A DNA stretch of 64,000 nt from NCBI RefSeq assembly GCF_000272045.2, contig NZ_AJYZ02000002.1, positions 124,001 through 188,000 of the forward strand, read 5' to 3'. The stretch is from Vibrio crassostreae 9ZC13 (GTDB taxonomy: Bacteria > Pseudomonadota > Gammaproteobacteria > Enterobacterales > Vibrionaceae). The notes under the pieces are model-generated. The model made no database searches. It was not told the DNA's origin and saw only the letters and a list, made by a program, of their open reading frames with translations. Both the position numbers and the translations under genes were made by a program. Below are positions 44,136 through 53,650 of this stretch, one piece after another. Every line of letters begins with the position of its first letter. Position 1 is the first letter of the stretch.

Positions 44136-44164
44136 AAAAGAGCTAAGCATTAGCTCTTTTTTTT
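44136..44164. terminator. Bidirectional terminator within EamA gene end
   Basis: AAAAGAGCTAA and TTAGCTCTTTT around GCA with TTTT run. Shared by the convergent OapA-like and EamA genes; the minus-strand stop codon (44143) falls inside the stem. Confidence 0.85.
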
Positions 44165-44991
44165 GGTCGCTTGAAAGGGGCGAGTGGCAAGATGATAAGC
44201 ATGATTCCGATAAAGGTTAATGTATCCGGAATCTCATCGAACCATATTGCACCTATTAGCGCGACAAACACCAATCCTGAATACTCAGCCAAGGCAATTT
44301 GGCTAGAGTGTGCTTTTTGATAGGCAGCAACCGCAAGGCCGTTGTAACTTAAGATTAGCGTCGCACTCAGGGCTATGTATCCCAAATGCTCCACAGACAC
44401 TGGCTGCCAGTATAAGAAGCACAGTACTAATGAGGCTGGAATAGAGAATAAGGTTGTCCACCACAGCGTAGTGACCACCGTTTGCTCACTAGGAAGCTTT
44501 CTTACGAGTACATTAAATAGTGCTAGGGTGAGTGCTGTCCCCAAAGCAAACAGTGCCGCCCAATGAAATTGTGATGGCCTCAAGACAATCAATGCACCAA
44601 TAAAACCTATGGTTGTGCCGATAACCTTGCCGAGTGCCGGTTGCTCTTTCAATAGCAACATTGAGAGCGGCAACATCAGTAAAGGCGCGACATAAAATAC
44701 TGCGTTGGCGGTTGCCAAAGACAAGTGAGTGATCGCGACCACCATGCACCCACTGCCGATCAGAATTAACTGACCTCGAATGAAGGTTACCTTAGCCTGC
44801 TGTAAGCGCCGTTGTTCTTTTTTCTGCTGTAGCCACAAAGGGGTGATGATGACCAGAGATATCAACTGTCGGAAAAAAATATACTGTAAGGGCGGTACTT
44901 CGCCATTTAACAGCTTTACCGCTACGTCGGAAAGCGAGGCAAACAAGTTACCTGCAACCAACAATAGAATACCGGCAGTGATATTCGTCAT
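44143..44991 (-). CDS. EamA/DMT family transporter
   Basis: 282 residues with about ten membrane helices in two EamA repeats. GGNxFAS-type start (LLVAGNLFASLSDVAVKLL). An exporter of small metabolites or amino acids; substrate unknown. Overlaps elaA by one base (TAATG), so coupled. Confidence 0.82.
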   Translation of the reverse strand: MTNITAGILLLVAGNLFASLSDVAVKLLNGEVPPLQYIFFRQLISLVIITPLWLQQKKEQRRLQQAKVTFIRGQLILIGSGCMVVAITHLSLATANAVFYVAPLLMLPLSMLLLKEQPALGKVIGTTIGFIGALIVLRPSQFHWAALFALGTALTLALFNVLVRKLPSEQTVVTTLWWTTLFSIPASLVLCFLYWQPVSVEHLGYIALSATLILSYNGLAVAAYQKAHSSQIALAEYSGLVFVALIGAIWFDEIPDTLTFIGIMLIILPLAPFKRPKKRANA

Positions 44992-45443
44992 TATTTTTCT
45001 AATCTCATGTCTATATGAGGAATGTCATCTTCGAGATACATATCCGAGATGGTGTTGAAGCCGTGGCTCGCATAGAAGTTTTCTAGGTGTTGCTGCGCGC
45101 CAATATCAATGGCCGTATTTGGCCAAAGAGCCTCGCAGCGTGTTAATGCTTCTTTGATTAATTGATGCCCCAAGCCACCACCTCTTGCCGATTGCTTGGT
45201 TGCGACTCGACCGATGCTGGTGTTGTCGTAAGAGGTACCTGGTGGTAATAAACGTGCACACGCTACCAACTCTTCATCAGCATAGCCAAGCAGGTGCTCA
45301 ACACCCGCGAGTGTATCTTTACCGTCCAGCTCTGGATAAGGACAAGTCTGCTCGACCACAAATACATCGACTCTTAATTTAAGTAGTTGATAAAGCTGTT
45401 GTGTTGAGAGTTCAGAAAAAGGAATTGAGTGCCAAGTGATCAT
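44991..45443 (-). CDS. elaA: GNAT acetyltransferase ElaA
   Basis: 150 residues. ElaA signature VFVVEQTCPYPELDGKD, acetyl-CoA loop QSARGGGLGHQLI, and GAQQHLENFYASHGF. Function of ElaA is uncertain; coupled to the EamA exporter. Confidence 0.87.
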   Translation of the reverse strand: MITWHSIPFSELSTQQLYQLLKLRVDVFVVEQTCPYPELDGKDTLAGVEHLLGYADEELVACARLLPPGTSYDNTSIGRVATKQSARGGGLGHQLIKEALTRCEALWPNTAIDIGAQQHLENFYASHGFNTISDMYLEDDIPHIDMRLEK

Positions 45444-45500
45444 GTTTACATCCAGAGATTATCGATGCTCTGAATGTACTATGCGTGATGATTGTTGGCA

Positions 45501-46067
45501 TTAACTATTGTTAATTCGACCTTTAATTCTGCTCAGGCTGATTGCGGTGATTCCTAGATAAGCGGCAATTTGATTGTCATTTAAGCGCTGCTCAAGGTCG
45601 GGATAGTGCTCGCAGAACAGCTGATAACGTTGCTCTGGTGTATAGAGCAGCATGAAGCGTTCTTTGTTTTCCTTATGCATCAGCTGTGTTTCTAACAGCT
45701 TTAAATACAAAGGATTATTTGATGCACGCCACTCGATAACCGCATTCATTGGCAGCTCTAACATGGTGATGGGAGTCAGCGTTTCTAATAGGTAAGGGGA
45801 CGCTTGGCTTTTTATCAGACTCTCAAAGCCGATGATCCAATCTTGTTCCCAATAGAACTCTTTACTGTATTGCTTACCATCATCAGTGAGGTAGCAGGCA
45901 TGGCACAAGCCTTCAAGTACAAAGTAGATTGAACTCGCCATCTCACCTTGATTGATCAAGATGTGTCTGGTTGGCAACTCAAGTGGCTTGGCGACAGCAA
46001 CTAGAGATTCAATCTGGCTTTCAGAGAAGTCGAAGCTTTGTAGTTGTTCGATAAAAGAGGTGTGCAT
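45501..46067 (-). CDS. Crp/Fnr-family regulator
   Basis: 188 residues: N-terminal cyclic-nucleotide-binding fold (ILINQGEMASSIYFVLEGLCHA near 37–58) and a short C-terminal helix-turn-helix (IAAYLGITAISLSRIKGRI). No Cys cluster, so not an FNR iron-sulfur sensor, and the cAMP-contacting arginine motif is absent. Ligand unknown. A perfect 12-bp palindrome lies just upstream. Confidence 0.83.
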   Translation of the reverse strand: MHTSFIEQLQSFDFSESQIESLVAVAKPLELPTRHILINQGEMASSIYFVLEGLCHACYLTDDGKQYSKEFYWEQDWIIGFESLIKSQASPYLLETLTPITMLELPMNAVIEWRASNNPLYLKLLETQLMHKENKERFMLLYTPEQRYQLFCEHYPDLEQRLNDNQIAAYLGITAISLSRIKGRINNS

Positions 46068-46081
46068 GAAAATAACCTAAC

Positions 46082-46115
46082 CCAAATAAGTGCCGAAATC
46101 ATCGCACTTATTTGG
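46082..46115. repeat. Perfect 12-bp inverted repeat upstream of Crp/Fnr gene
   Basis: CCAAATAAGTGC and GCACTTATTTGG with a 10-base loop, between the olsF-like stop and the regulator start. Could be an operator or the terminator of the upstream operon; the U-tract is weak. Confidence 0.6.
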
Positions 46116-46138
46116 AGAGAGGTACAGAGCGGGATAAA

Positions 46139-47893
46139 TCAGCGGCGTGCGTGTTGCTCTAGGTAATCTTGAGCAAGCTCTCTGCCCATGTATTTACCCA
46201 GAGTCTTCAGTGGTACCTTTTTAAGGTTCACCACAATCAAGCCATCCAAGGCATCATTAAACGATGGGTCGACATTAAAACACACCAGTTTACCGTTCAT
46301 CCCTAGATATTGGCGCAGCAGTACCGGCAGGCCTTTACCTTGCTCCATGCGTGCTAACACTTTAGAGAGCAGAGGCACACTCGCCAGTGAAGAGAGCAGG
46401 TGATTTTGCCAGAACACATGACTGCTGGTATTGAGTGGTGACGAAGGTGAAACCAAATTCGCCTTTTCCTCATCATAATGGTGGATTGATAACGTGGTCG
46501 CGATCAACAGACGCGCATTGTGGCTGTAATCATTGCTGATACTGACTGGGCCGAACAGATGGGTATATTGAGGGTGACGAGACACAAAGGTCGCAATGCC
46601 TTTCCACAATAGTAACAGTGAGTTCAGGCTCTTTTGGTAAGGTTTACTTACTACCGATCGCCCAAGCTCAATGCTGTTTTCTAGAGTATCAATGAATTCT
46701 TGGTTGTAGTTAAACAGGCTACGAGAGTAGAGCTGATCAAGCCCGTGCTCAGCGATGAGTTTGTCGACCATACCGAGTCGATACGCGCCAACCAGTTCTG
46801 CCTTGGTTTTATTCCACACAAACAGTTGATGGTAGTAAAGGTCATACTCATCTAAATCACAGGCCAGCCCGCTGCCTTCTCCGACTTCTCTAAAGCTTTC
46901 TTCTCTTACTCGACCAATCTCGCGCATTAAGTTAGGAATGGATTGGCTTGGTGTGCAGTAGACCTCAAAGTTCCCTTGCTCGAGCAGTTTCATCTCTTCA
47001 GGGAGTGAGTCTATCTCTATTGATAAGACTTCTGGTGGAATAGGCGCTATCACTTGGGTATCGAAAGAGGGCGCGTGGATTGGCGTGTTCGGACTATCTT
47101 GTTGACTCATTAGATAGGTATTAAGTCGTAGGTAGTTGACGATATCCATCTCTTTTTCAAACGATTTTATCTCTGAATACGGAATCGATGAGCCAATCGA
47201 GATAGAGATAGTTGTCGCTTGTTTATTAAGAAGTTCACGCCCGAGTAGAGCGGTTCTCAACAGTGGATGAACACGACCCGCTTGATAGAAAAGCTCACTG
47301 TTCTTGCCATTGATAAAGATAGGTACCGTGGTGGCTTGGTGACGTTTGACGAATTTCGCTACCGACTTGCTCCACTCGATGTCTGTCAGTGTTTTTGCCC
47401 CTTTACGGTAGCTTGATACTTCACCTGCTGGGAATACAATCAATAGTCCACCATCAGCCAAATGACGATTGGCATCTCGAATCGCTTTGGCATTGGTGCG
47501 TTTCGATTCTTTACTGTTAAAGACATCGACACCGATGAAAAGATCATCCAGTTCAGGCAGGCGCTTAAGTAACTCATTGGCCAGCACCTTCACATCCTTT
47601 CTTACTGATCCTACGAGATCGGCAAGGATCACGCCTTCGATGGCGCCAAGCGGGTGGTTCGCCACAATCACGACAGGCCCTTCTTCCGGGATGTTTTCCG
47701 TGCTTCCCGATGCAACCGAGTAGTCGATATTGAGCGCCGACAGAGTGTAATTCATGAATTCGAAGCTAGATAACTCGTTTTTACGATCTTGGTAGAGTCG
47801 GTCTAGCTTAGATAGCCCAGTTGCCCACTCGACAACAGACTCACCTAAACCAAAAGGCGTGTAACGTGGTAAACGAAAAGGACTATCAATCAT
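46139..47893 (-). CDS. olsF: OlsF-like bifunctional ornithine lipid acyltransferase
   Basis: 584 residues in two halves. The N-terminal half (~1–270) is a PlsC-like O-acyltransferase with ANHPLGAIEG and FPAGEVSSYRKGAKT motifs. The C-terminal half (~310–560) resembles OlsB, the GNAT-like acyltransferase using hydroxyacyl-ACP (REESFREVGEGSGLACDLDEYD). This fusion is OlsF, which makes ornithine lipids in Serratia and, as VC0489, in V. cholerae. Ornithine as substrate is inferred. Last gene of a tight six-gene operon; vibrios may carry other copies. Confidence 0.75.
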   Translation of the reverse strand: MIDSPFRLPRYTPFGLGESVVEWATGLSKLDRLYQDRKNELSSFEFMNYTLSALNIDYSVASGSTENIPEEGPVVIVANHPLGAIEGVILADLVGSVRKDVKVLANELLKRLPELDDLFIGVDVFNSKESKRTNAKAIRDANRHLADGGLLIVFPAGEVSSYRKGAKTLTDIEWSKSVAKFVKRHQATTVPIFINGKNSELFYQAGRVHPLLRTALLGRELLNKQATTISISIGSSIPYSEIKSFEKEMDIVNYLRLNTYLMSQQDSPNTPIHAPSFDTQVIAPIPPEVLSIEIDSLPEEMKLLEQGNFEVYCTPSQSIPNLMREIGRVREESFREVGEGSGLACDLDEYDLYYHQLFVWNKTKAELVGAYRLGMVDKLIAEHGLDQLYSRSLFNYNQEFIDTLENSIELGRSVVSKPYQKSLNSLLLLWKGIATFVSRHPQYTHLFGPVSISNDYSHNARLLIATTLSIHHYDEEKANLVSPSSPLNTSSHVFWQNHLLSSLASVPLLSKVLARMEQGKGLPVLLRQYLGMNGKLVCFNVDPSFNDALDGLIVVNLKKVPLKTLGKYMGRELAQDYLEQHARR

Positions 47894-47905
47894 AATGAAA
47901 TTACC

Positions 47906-48343
47906 TTACTTAATCAGTTGCGGCCAAACTTTATCGGCTTGTTGAATATGCTGTGCTTGGTCTTGTTCCCAGCGCTGCTTAATCTCTTGGTCGTAGTTAA
48001 GATAAAGTTTGTCATCAACTATGGTCCAATACTGTGGGTCACCTGGTGCGAAGTCGTTTTTGGCAGAAACGGCCCATGCGCAATAACCACCATATTGAGG
48101 GGCATATTTTTCAGGATTATTAACAAATAAAGTCAGATTCTTTTCAGAAGAGAAATACCAGTCCGCGCCTTTGTACTCTGTGCTGAACTTCTTGCTCCCT
48201 TCAACAGGCTTCCCAGACGTGAAATAAGCCACGGTATCGTAGCCATCGAGTGCCTTACTGCTAAAGAAGCCGGTATAGATTTCATCGGCGGCAAATACGT
48301 ACGGGCTAACAAGTAGCAGAACCATGGTGAATAGTTTTCTCAT
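47906..48343 (-). CDS. YHS-domain secreted protein
   Basis: 145 residues with signal peptide MRKLFTMVLLLVSPYVFAAD and the YHS domain (LDGYDTVAYFTSGKPVEG; YGGYCAWAVSAKN). Such proteins bind metal through the Cys/His pair and are periplasmic. Start 48343 has GGAG upstream. Twelve bases before olsF. Confidence 0.82.
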   Translation of the reverse strand: MRKLFTMVLLLVSPYVFAADEIYTGFFSSKALDGYDTVAYFTSGKPVEGSKKFSTEYKGADWYFSSEKNLTLFVNNPEKYAPQYGGYCAWAVSAKNDFAPGDPQYWTIVDDKLYLNYDQEIKQRWEQDQAQHIQQADKVWPQLIK

Positions 48344-48355
48344 GATGGACTCCAT

Positions 48356-49105
48356 CTATAGATTGATTGCGGGTGATAAATCAAAGGTAAAGCGCTGCTG
48401 ATTTATCTGACATGGTTTAATGGGTTCGCATGGTGAGCCGGGTGCATAAAACATAGAGGCTTGACCATGCAGGTTACGTAAGTGTGTAAAGCTCACGGTA
48501 TGTGCGTCTTCGCGATGCATACAGGTCGCTAAATGAGGTTGCTCATTGTGATGGTGAGAGTGGAACATCAGTAAGTTCTGTTGATTCTTACCTGCCGCCA
48601 TGAGCTGATCATATTTTGCTTGTCGGTAGGCTTGCACTCGCTCTAAATCAACACCGGATGAGAAGAGTGGAGAATCAGTGTCGACTATTTTCTGTTGAAT
48701 ACCATCCCACATGTAGGCGATAACCAGACCATTGTGTTGGGTTAGATTGGGCGCGAAAGCTAGCAAGGTAAATGGGGCAAAAGAGTGTAGGTCTAGCTTG
48801 TGAAACGCTTCAGATAGCTGACTGATATTACGACTCGATGATAGGTTTTTAAGTAGCAAACCGCGGCTTACTAAAGGACCAACGGGCACTGTGCCTTGAT
48901 AGTTATTGAGTAGGCATAGCGAAAGCCCGAACTCATTAATACTTATCCAGCTACCGCCGCCAGTTGGGTCGAGTGGCATAATGATATCGACACCGTTGAC
49001 TCGATATTGTCTGGGTGGCATTGCCAGTGCTCGCGTCTTTTGTTCATCACGATTAAAAAAGACCTGATAACCATTCTCTTCAAGCAGCCAAGATACTGAA
49101 CACAT
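48356..49105 (-). CDS. NRDE/TANGO2 family protein
   Basis: 249 residues. Starts MCSVSWLL with Cys2, the likely N-terminal nucleophile, and carries FNRDEQ near residue 17–22; GGGSWISINEFG is typical of TANGO2. The family is an Ntn-hydrolase-like fold of unknown reaction, linked to lipid and haem handling in eukaryotes. Two bases from the DinB-fold gene. Confidence 0.83.
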   Translation of the reverse strand: MCSVSWLLEENGYQVFFNRDEQKTRALAMPPRQYRVNGVDIIMPLDPTGGGSWISINEFGLSLCLLNNYQGTVPVGPLVSRGLLLKNLSSSRNISQLSEAFHKLDLHSFAPFTLLAFAPNLTQHNGLVIAYMWDGIQQKIVDTDSPLFSSGVDLERVQAYRQAKYDQLMAAGKNQQNLLMFHSHHHNEQPHLATCMHREDAHTVSFTHLRNLHGQASMFYAPGSPCEPIKPCQINQQRFTFDLSPAINL

Positions 49106-49107
49106 GA

Positions 49108-49650
49108 TTATTGCTCCCTCAGATAGCTGTTGGTGGTTGGGGCATAACCAAAGGTGTTGCAGGTCTCGACGTCTAGGAAGGTGGTGATCACCTTGATCAT
49201 CGCGTAATGATGATTGGCATGCAGTGCGGCAAAGGTGACCTCTCTTTCGAGCGTTGAAGGCAGGCTTGCGAACACTTGAGCATCCATCGAAACCTCGGTT
49301 TGGATCATGATAGGCGCTTCGAGATCTCGACGGTCTAATCGTTCAAGCCAGTTGATCACATAATGGATCTCTTTTACTGCAATTGAGCGGTCGTATTCGA
49401 CGGGATGACCACGACGACGAGTGTTGTAATCAACGGTCGCATTCTCTTTTAAGATTAAGGCGTGAAAAAGATCGAGCGTGTGACGAGTATGCTCACCAAT
49501 AGAGCTTGTGACATGCGGCTTTGCTCGTGTCAGATAGTCGCTGTCAGATATCGCTAACAAAAACTCTAGACCCTGATTCAATATCTCTACCGCTCCTTTG
49601 ATACTAGGAGAGAAAGAAGTGAGGGCGCTCGGTTGGGCTATGGGGTTCAT
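49108..49650 (-). CDS. DinB-fold protein
   Basis: 180 residues, all-helical. SIGEHTRHTLDLFHAL and AALHANHHYAMI carry histidines placed like the metal triad of DinB/YfiT proteins. Enzymes of this fold use thiols or act as metal-dependent transferases; substrate unknown. Confidence 0.7.
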   Translation of the reverse strand: MNPIAQPSALTSFSPSIKGAVEILNQGLEFLLAISDSDYLTRAKPHVTSSIGEHTRHTLDLFHALILKENATVDYNTRRRGHPVEYDRSIAVKEIHYVINWLERLDRRDLEAPIMIQTEVSMDAQVFASLPSTLEREVTFAALHANHHYAMIKVITTFLDVETCNTFGYAPTTNSYLREQ

Positions 49651-49669
49651 TCATGGTCCTCGTACAAAG

Positions 49670-50803
49670 TTAGTCAGTGGTCGGATATTGTTGAACAAGA
49701 CGTCGCTCTTCTTGCCACGCAGCGAATAAGCTCTTGAAAGAGGGAGTCTTATGGCCTCGTTGTTTTTGCTGAGCGCCAATATCAAAAAGAATGCGGTATT
49801 GCAGGAGTAGCGTAGAAAATATCTCTCGCAGCGGTGTGTTGCGATCCCAGATATGCCCAGCCTCACTGCTTGCGCCATTGACCTCAAGGATCGTGAAATC
49901 CTCGCCGTTCATTAGGCTGTGCATGTCTTTAAACTTGACGTCGAGTCGGCCAAAATGAAAACCATCGAAGTCATCGAATATCTCGTCTAAACGTTCAGTT
50001 AAAGCCTGAGTAATGTATTGATTGCCATCGCGGAAGATGCAGCCACGGCTATGGCTACCTGCGAACGCGAGTTGGAACTCTTCGCCCTCTGCGAGCACGT
50101 GATCCAATTTATCTTCATGCCTTGGTAGATACAGGTGGCTGAGTTGCCCAGCACGCGGGCTATTTTCAATTAACTGCTTGAGTGTCGACTTGCCATCACC
50201 CATCACCATTGGCGCATATTTGAGTGTGATCGAGATGATCTCGCCTTGCTTTTTGTTTGGGTAACGAACATAGAAAACGCCAGCTTCTGCCTGATAAGGC
50301 GCCTTTTCTTGCAGTAGAAAGCGAGCATTATTTGGGAAAGATTCAACATATTGCTCAAGTTGATCTTGTGTGTTGATCAGCTTGACTCCAACGCCTCGAC
50401 AGCCAAGATCTGGTTTCGCTACAATCGGGAAATCAAGATCGGATTGTATGAGTGCGCTGCGTGCATCTTCAGCTTGTTTCTTACCGCTGAGATCCGTTTT
50501 GGTGAGGGTGATAAACGGAGAGATCCAACGCTGACTTGAAGATCCGGCAAGGCTTAATATCTCGTGTTTTGATTCGCCTACCATACCGCTTAACTTGATG
50601 CTTGGGTTGGCGATGAGCGGCAGCGCCCAGTCAAAGTGCCGTAACCCTTGCATCAGGCTTTGAATCACAACTGGCGTGTAGAAGAACCAAGTTGGAAGAA
50701 ACTCATAAGGAGAGACGCTGCGCACGGTATCTTTTTCAAGCAAAGGCATGCCTGCATTGATTTGATGTGCTGGAATGATGCGAATATCTTGCGGTGAACT
50801 CAT
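49670..50803 (-). CDS. ATP-grasp ligase-like protein
   Basis: 377 residues. ATP-grasp core: FPIVAKPDLGCRGVGVKL (ATP lysine), ARFLLQEKA, HFGRLDVKF and TILEVNGASSEAGHI (metal-binding Glu/Asn). The first ~120 residues have no recognised domain. Likely joins a carboxylate to an amine; substrate unknown. Its start overlaps the dedA stop by four bases. Confidence 0.72.
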   Translation of the reverse strand: MSSPQDIRIIPAHQINAGMPLLEKDTVRSVSPYEFLPTWFFYTPVVIQSLMQGLRHFDWALPLIANPSIKLSGMVGESKHEILSLAGSSSQRWISPFITLTKTDLSGKKQAEDARSALIQSDLDFPIVAKPDLGCRGVGVKLINTQDQLEQYVESFPNNARFLLQEKAPYQAEAGVFYVRYPNKKQGEIISITLKYAPMVMGDGKSTLKQLIENSPRAGQLSHLYLPRHEDKLDHVLAEGEEFQLAFAGSHSRGCIFRDGNQYITQALTERLDEIFDDFDGFHFGRLDVKFKDMHSLMNGEDFTILEVNGASSEAGHIWDRNTPLREIFSTLLLQYRILFDIGAQQKQRGHKTPSFKSLFAAWQEERRLVQQYPTTD

Positions 50804-51390
50804 GATAATCCTCTAGAGTAGGTTTTATTCATTAATCGATTACCGATAAACAGCAAAGCGATGGCACACGGGATTATGATCCATTGATATTCAGAGGCTT
50901 GCAGCCACGCTGATGTCCCTAAATAGTAGATGGCAGAGAAGACAATGCCAGTCCAGATCGCGGTGGCGCTGATGACAGCAAACAAGAAAGTAGGCAGTGG
51001 GATGGCGAAAAAGCCACTTAAGGTAAACCCGACGGTGCGAAGCCCTGGAATAAAGCGGATAACAAAAAGGCTGCTGAATGCGTTCTGACGTAATTTGGTA
51101 CGAAGCGAACGAAAGTACTTATTGGTGAGGGCTTTATATCGAACACCTCGGAAATAACGTCCTGACTTCCCTAAGTAATAAAGACCGAGATCACCCGTGG
51201 CAATGCCAATGAAAATTGCAAGTAACGCATATTGCGGTGGGATGAGTGCTTGAGTCGCTAAACCAGCGGCCGTCACGATTGCCAGATCTTCAAGCAGGTA
51301 AGAAAGCGCGATAATGCCAAGCATCAGCCATAGCAGCGACTCCTCCCCTGAATGTAACCATGCTTGAATGCTCTCGACGGTGCCCATCAA
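50800..51390 (-). CDS. DedA family membrane protein
   Basis: 196 residues, about five or six membrane helices; motifs YLLEDLAIVTAAGL and VIRFIPGLRTVGFTLSG are DedA/SNARE-associated. Members move undecaprenyl phosphate or phospholipids across the membrane. First gene of the operon. Confidence 0.85.
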   Translation of the reverse strand: MMGTVESIQAWLHSGEESLLWLMLGIIALSYLLEDLAIVTAAGLATQALIPPQYALLAIFIGIATGDLGLYYLGKSGRYFRGVRYKALTNKYFRSLRTKLRQNAFSSLFVIRFIPGLRTVGFTLSGFFAIPLPTFLFAVISATAIWTGIVFSAIYYLGTSAWLQASEYQWIIIPCAIALLFIGNRLMNKTYSRGLS

Positions 51391-51411
51391 ATGTCCTTAT
51401 CTATCCTATAG

Positions 51412-51435
51412 ATGAATGGCTTACCGGCCATTCAT
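51412..51435. repeat. Inverted repeat upstream of dedA-like operon
   Basis: ATGAATGGC and GCCATTCAT with a 6-base spacer, 22 bases before the dedA start. Possible operator or leader hairpin. Confidence 0.5.
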
Positions 51436-51613
51436 TGAGTGTAGTAAATTAAATAGACAGGAGGAGCTCAGAAAAACTTACAGCGAATTGCTGCTTTTTT
51501 ACGTTGATTGGATTCAATAGGTGATTTGAGGTGTGCGATATTAGGCGAAGAATGAGCAGGAGTTTAAGCTTCGAAAGCTGAGGCCTTACACTAAGAATTT
51601 AGATAAGAAAAGA

Positions 51614-51643
51614 AAAAGGCTGAGTCGTTAAACTCAGCCTTTT
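51614..51643 (-). terminator. cpdB terminator
   Basis: AAAAGGCTGAG and CTCAGCCTTTT around TCGTTAAA; on the minus strand a U-rich tail follows. Confidence 0.85.
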
Positions 51644-51673
51644 AGAAGGTTAACTATTGATTACTAGAGTAAT

Positions 51674-53650
51674 CTATTTAGTTAGATCAATTTGGTAAAC
51701 GCCGAAACCAACATCGTCAGTGGCAACACGTTTCATTGGGTATTGACCCTTCTCTTTAATGAACTGTGCCGCTTTCTCACTTGGCGACGTTTCAAAGCGG
51801 ATATCTAGCTTTTTATCCGTTTTGATTGGTGCGAATGACCAGTTGTTGTCAGCTGTTGGGCTCACTTGGCCTTGCTCTTTGCTTACGCGAGAGATGTAGT
51901 TCGCCAGTACAGTACGGTTCTCATCTGGTGCATCAAATGCGATGAAGTCTTCACCTGTGCCTGGGAATTTAGCGCTGTAAGCTCGGTAGTTGTTGGTTGC
52001 GATCAGGAAGTCTTGCTTCATGTCGATTGGCTTACCTTGGTAAGTTAGGCCAACAATACGCTGAGAATCAGGGTTAACCACTTTACAGTTTGCATCGTAT
52101 TTCGCAGGCTGAGTTACGTCGATTTGGTAATCCACACCGTCGATAACATCGAAGTTGTAAGTACGGAAGTTATCCCACTCAATCAGCTGTTGTGGTGCTG
52201 TTGAGTTCACATCGATTTGGTTGAATTGGCCAGCAGAACACTCAAGCCACTCTTTTACTTCGTGACCTGTTACCTTCATTGCAACTAGCGTGTTCGGGTA
52301 AAGGTATAAGTCAGCCGCGTTACGGAATGTCAGTTGGCCAGATTCAACCTCAGTGAAGTTCGCTGGGTCATTCTTACGGCCACCGGCTTTGAATGGCGCA
52401 GCAGCAGAAAGTACTGGTGTACCGTCTAGGTCTGGGTCACCTTGGATGAACTGTTCAACGTAATCTTTCTGTGCAAGGTTAACAATCTGCACTGTTGGAT
52501 CGTCTTGTACTAGAGACAGGAAGCTGTACATCACGTCGTCTGCTTTACCAATTGGTTGGTTAACAAACTCACGAGTACCAGCGTGGTCTTTTTCTAGTGC
52601 TGTTACGATGCCTTCATCAGCTGCAGCAAGCGATTTCTTCTCGATTTTGTCGTAGATAGGGCGTGCTTCTGATTGGCCTTTAACGACTTCCCACTTACCG
52701 TCTTTTTGTGCAAGTGTTAGATCCATAACACCAACGTGGCTACCCCAACGACCAGGCATTACCGCCGCAACGCCGTTCATTGTGCCCGTTTCGTTGTCGA
52801 TGCCTTGGATGTCATCAAAACCTTTGCCTGGGAACACAGCGTGAGAGTGGCCGAATGCGATTGCATCAATGCCGTCTACTTCAGATAGGTAGAACGTTGA
52901 GTTTTCTTCGCCATTTTTGTATGGGTCAGTTGATACGCCTGAGTGAGGGATAGCAACGATAACTTCAGCGCCTTCCGCTTTCATTTGAGGCACTAACTCG
53001 TTAGCCGTCTCAATGATATCGCGAGCGATCACTTTGCCTTCAAGGTTCTTCTTATCCCACGTCATGATTTGTGGTGGAACAAAACCGATGTAACCCACTT
53101 TTACTTCGTGCTCTACACCAGCAGTATCTTCGAACGTGTGCGTCTTGATGATATAAGGCGTGAAGTAGTGTTCTTTGGTTTCTGCGTCGTAAACGTTAGC
53201 ACTGATGTACGGGAAATCAGCGTCGTTGATCGATTCTTCTAGGAACTCAAGACCGTAGTTGAATTCGTGGTTACCTAGGTTTGCAGCGTCGTAGCTTAGT
53301 TGGTTCATAGCTTTGTATGCAGGGTGAACTTCGCCTACTTCGATGCCTTTGTCTGCCATGTAGTCACCCATTGGGCTACCTTGCAGCAAGTCACCGTTAT
53401 CAACTAATACGCTGTTGGTTACTTCGCTTTGAGCTTCTTTTACTAGAGTTGCAGTACGTGCTAAGCCAATTTTTTTCGATGGCTTGTCTTTGTAGTAGTC
53501 GTAATCCATTAGGTTGGTATGGATATCCGTCGTTTCTACGACACGTAATTTAATCACTTCATCGGTATCTGGTGTTGTTGTGCAGCCTGCTAAAGTCAAA
53601 CCAAGACCCGCAAGTACAGCCAATGACAAAGGTTTCATTGCAACTTTCAT
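51674..53650 (-). CDS. cpdB: 2',3'-cyclic-nucleotide phosphodiesterase/3'-nucleotidase lipoprotein
   Basis: 658 residues. Lipoprotein signal ending TLAGC, then a metallophosphatase domain ([22 protein letters not shown]) and a 5'-nucleotidase C-terminal domain. Splits cyclic and 3' nucleotides in the periplasm for scavenging. E. coli CpdB is a soluble periplasmic protein; the lipobox suggests membrane anchoring here. Confidence 0.9.
   Translation of the reverse strand: MKVAMKPLSLAVLAGLGLTLAGCTTTPDTDEVIKLRVVETTDIHTNLMDYDYYKDKPSKKIGLARTATLVKEAQSEVTNSVLVDNGDLLQGSPMGDYMADKGIEVGEVHPAYKAMNQLSYDAANLGNHEFNYGLEFLEESINDADFPYISANVYDAETKEHYFTPYIIKTHTFEDTAGVEHEVKVGYIGFVPPQIMTWDKKNLEGKVIARDIIETANELVPQMKAEGAEVIVAIPHSGVSTDPYKNGEENSTFYLSEVDGIDAIAFGHSHAVFPGKGFDDIQGIDNETGTMNGVAAVMPGRWGSHVGVMDLTLAQKDGKWEVVKGQSEARPIYDKIEKKSLAAADEGIVTALEKDHAGTREFVNQPIGKADDVMYSFLSLVQDDPTVQIVNLAQKDYVEQFIQGDPDLDGTPVLSAAAPFKAGGRKNDPANFTEVESGQLTFRNAADLYLYPNTLVAMKVTGHEVKEWLECSAGQFNQIDVNSTAPQQLIEWDNFRTYNFDVIDGVDYQIDVTQPAKYDANCKVVNPDSQRIVGLTYQGKPIDMKQDFLIATNNYRAYSAKFPGTGEDFIAFDAPDENRTVLANYISRVSKEQGQVSPTADNNWSFAPIKTDKKLDIRFETSPSEKAAQFIKEKGQYPMKRVATDDVGFGVYQIDLTK

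Noticed and set aside
49651..49887. 78-codon frame overlapping the ATP-grasp gene
   Set aside because: Same-strand frame-shifted shadow of the 3' end of the ATP-grasp gene; no RBS or domain.
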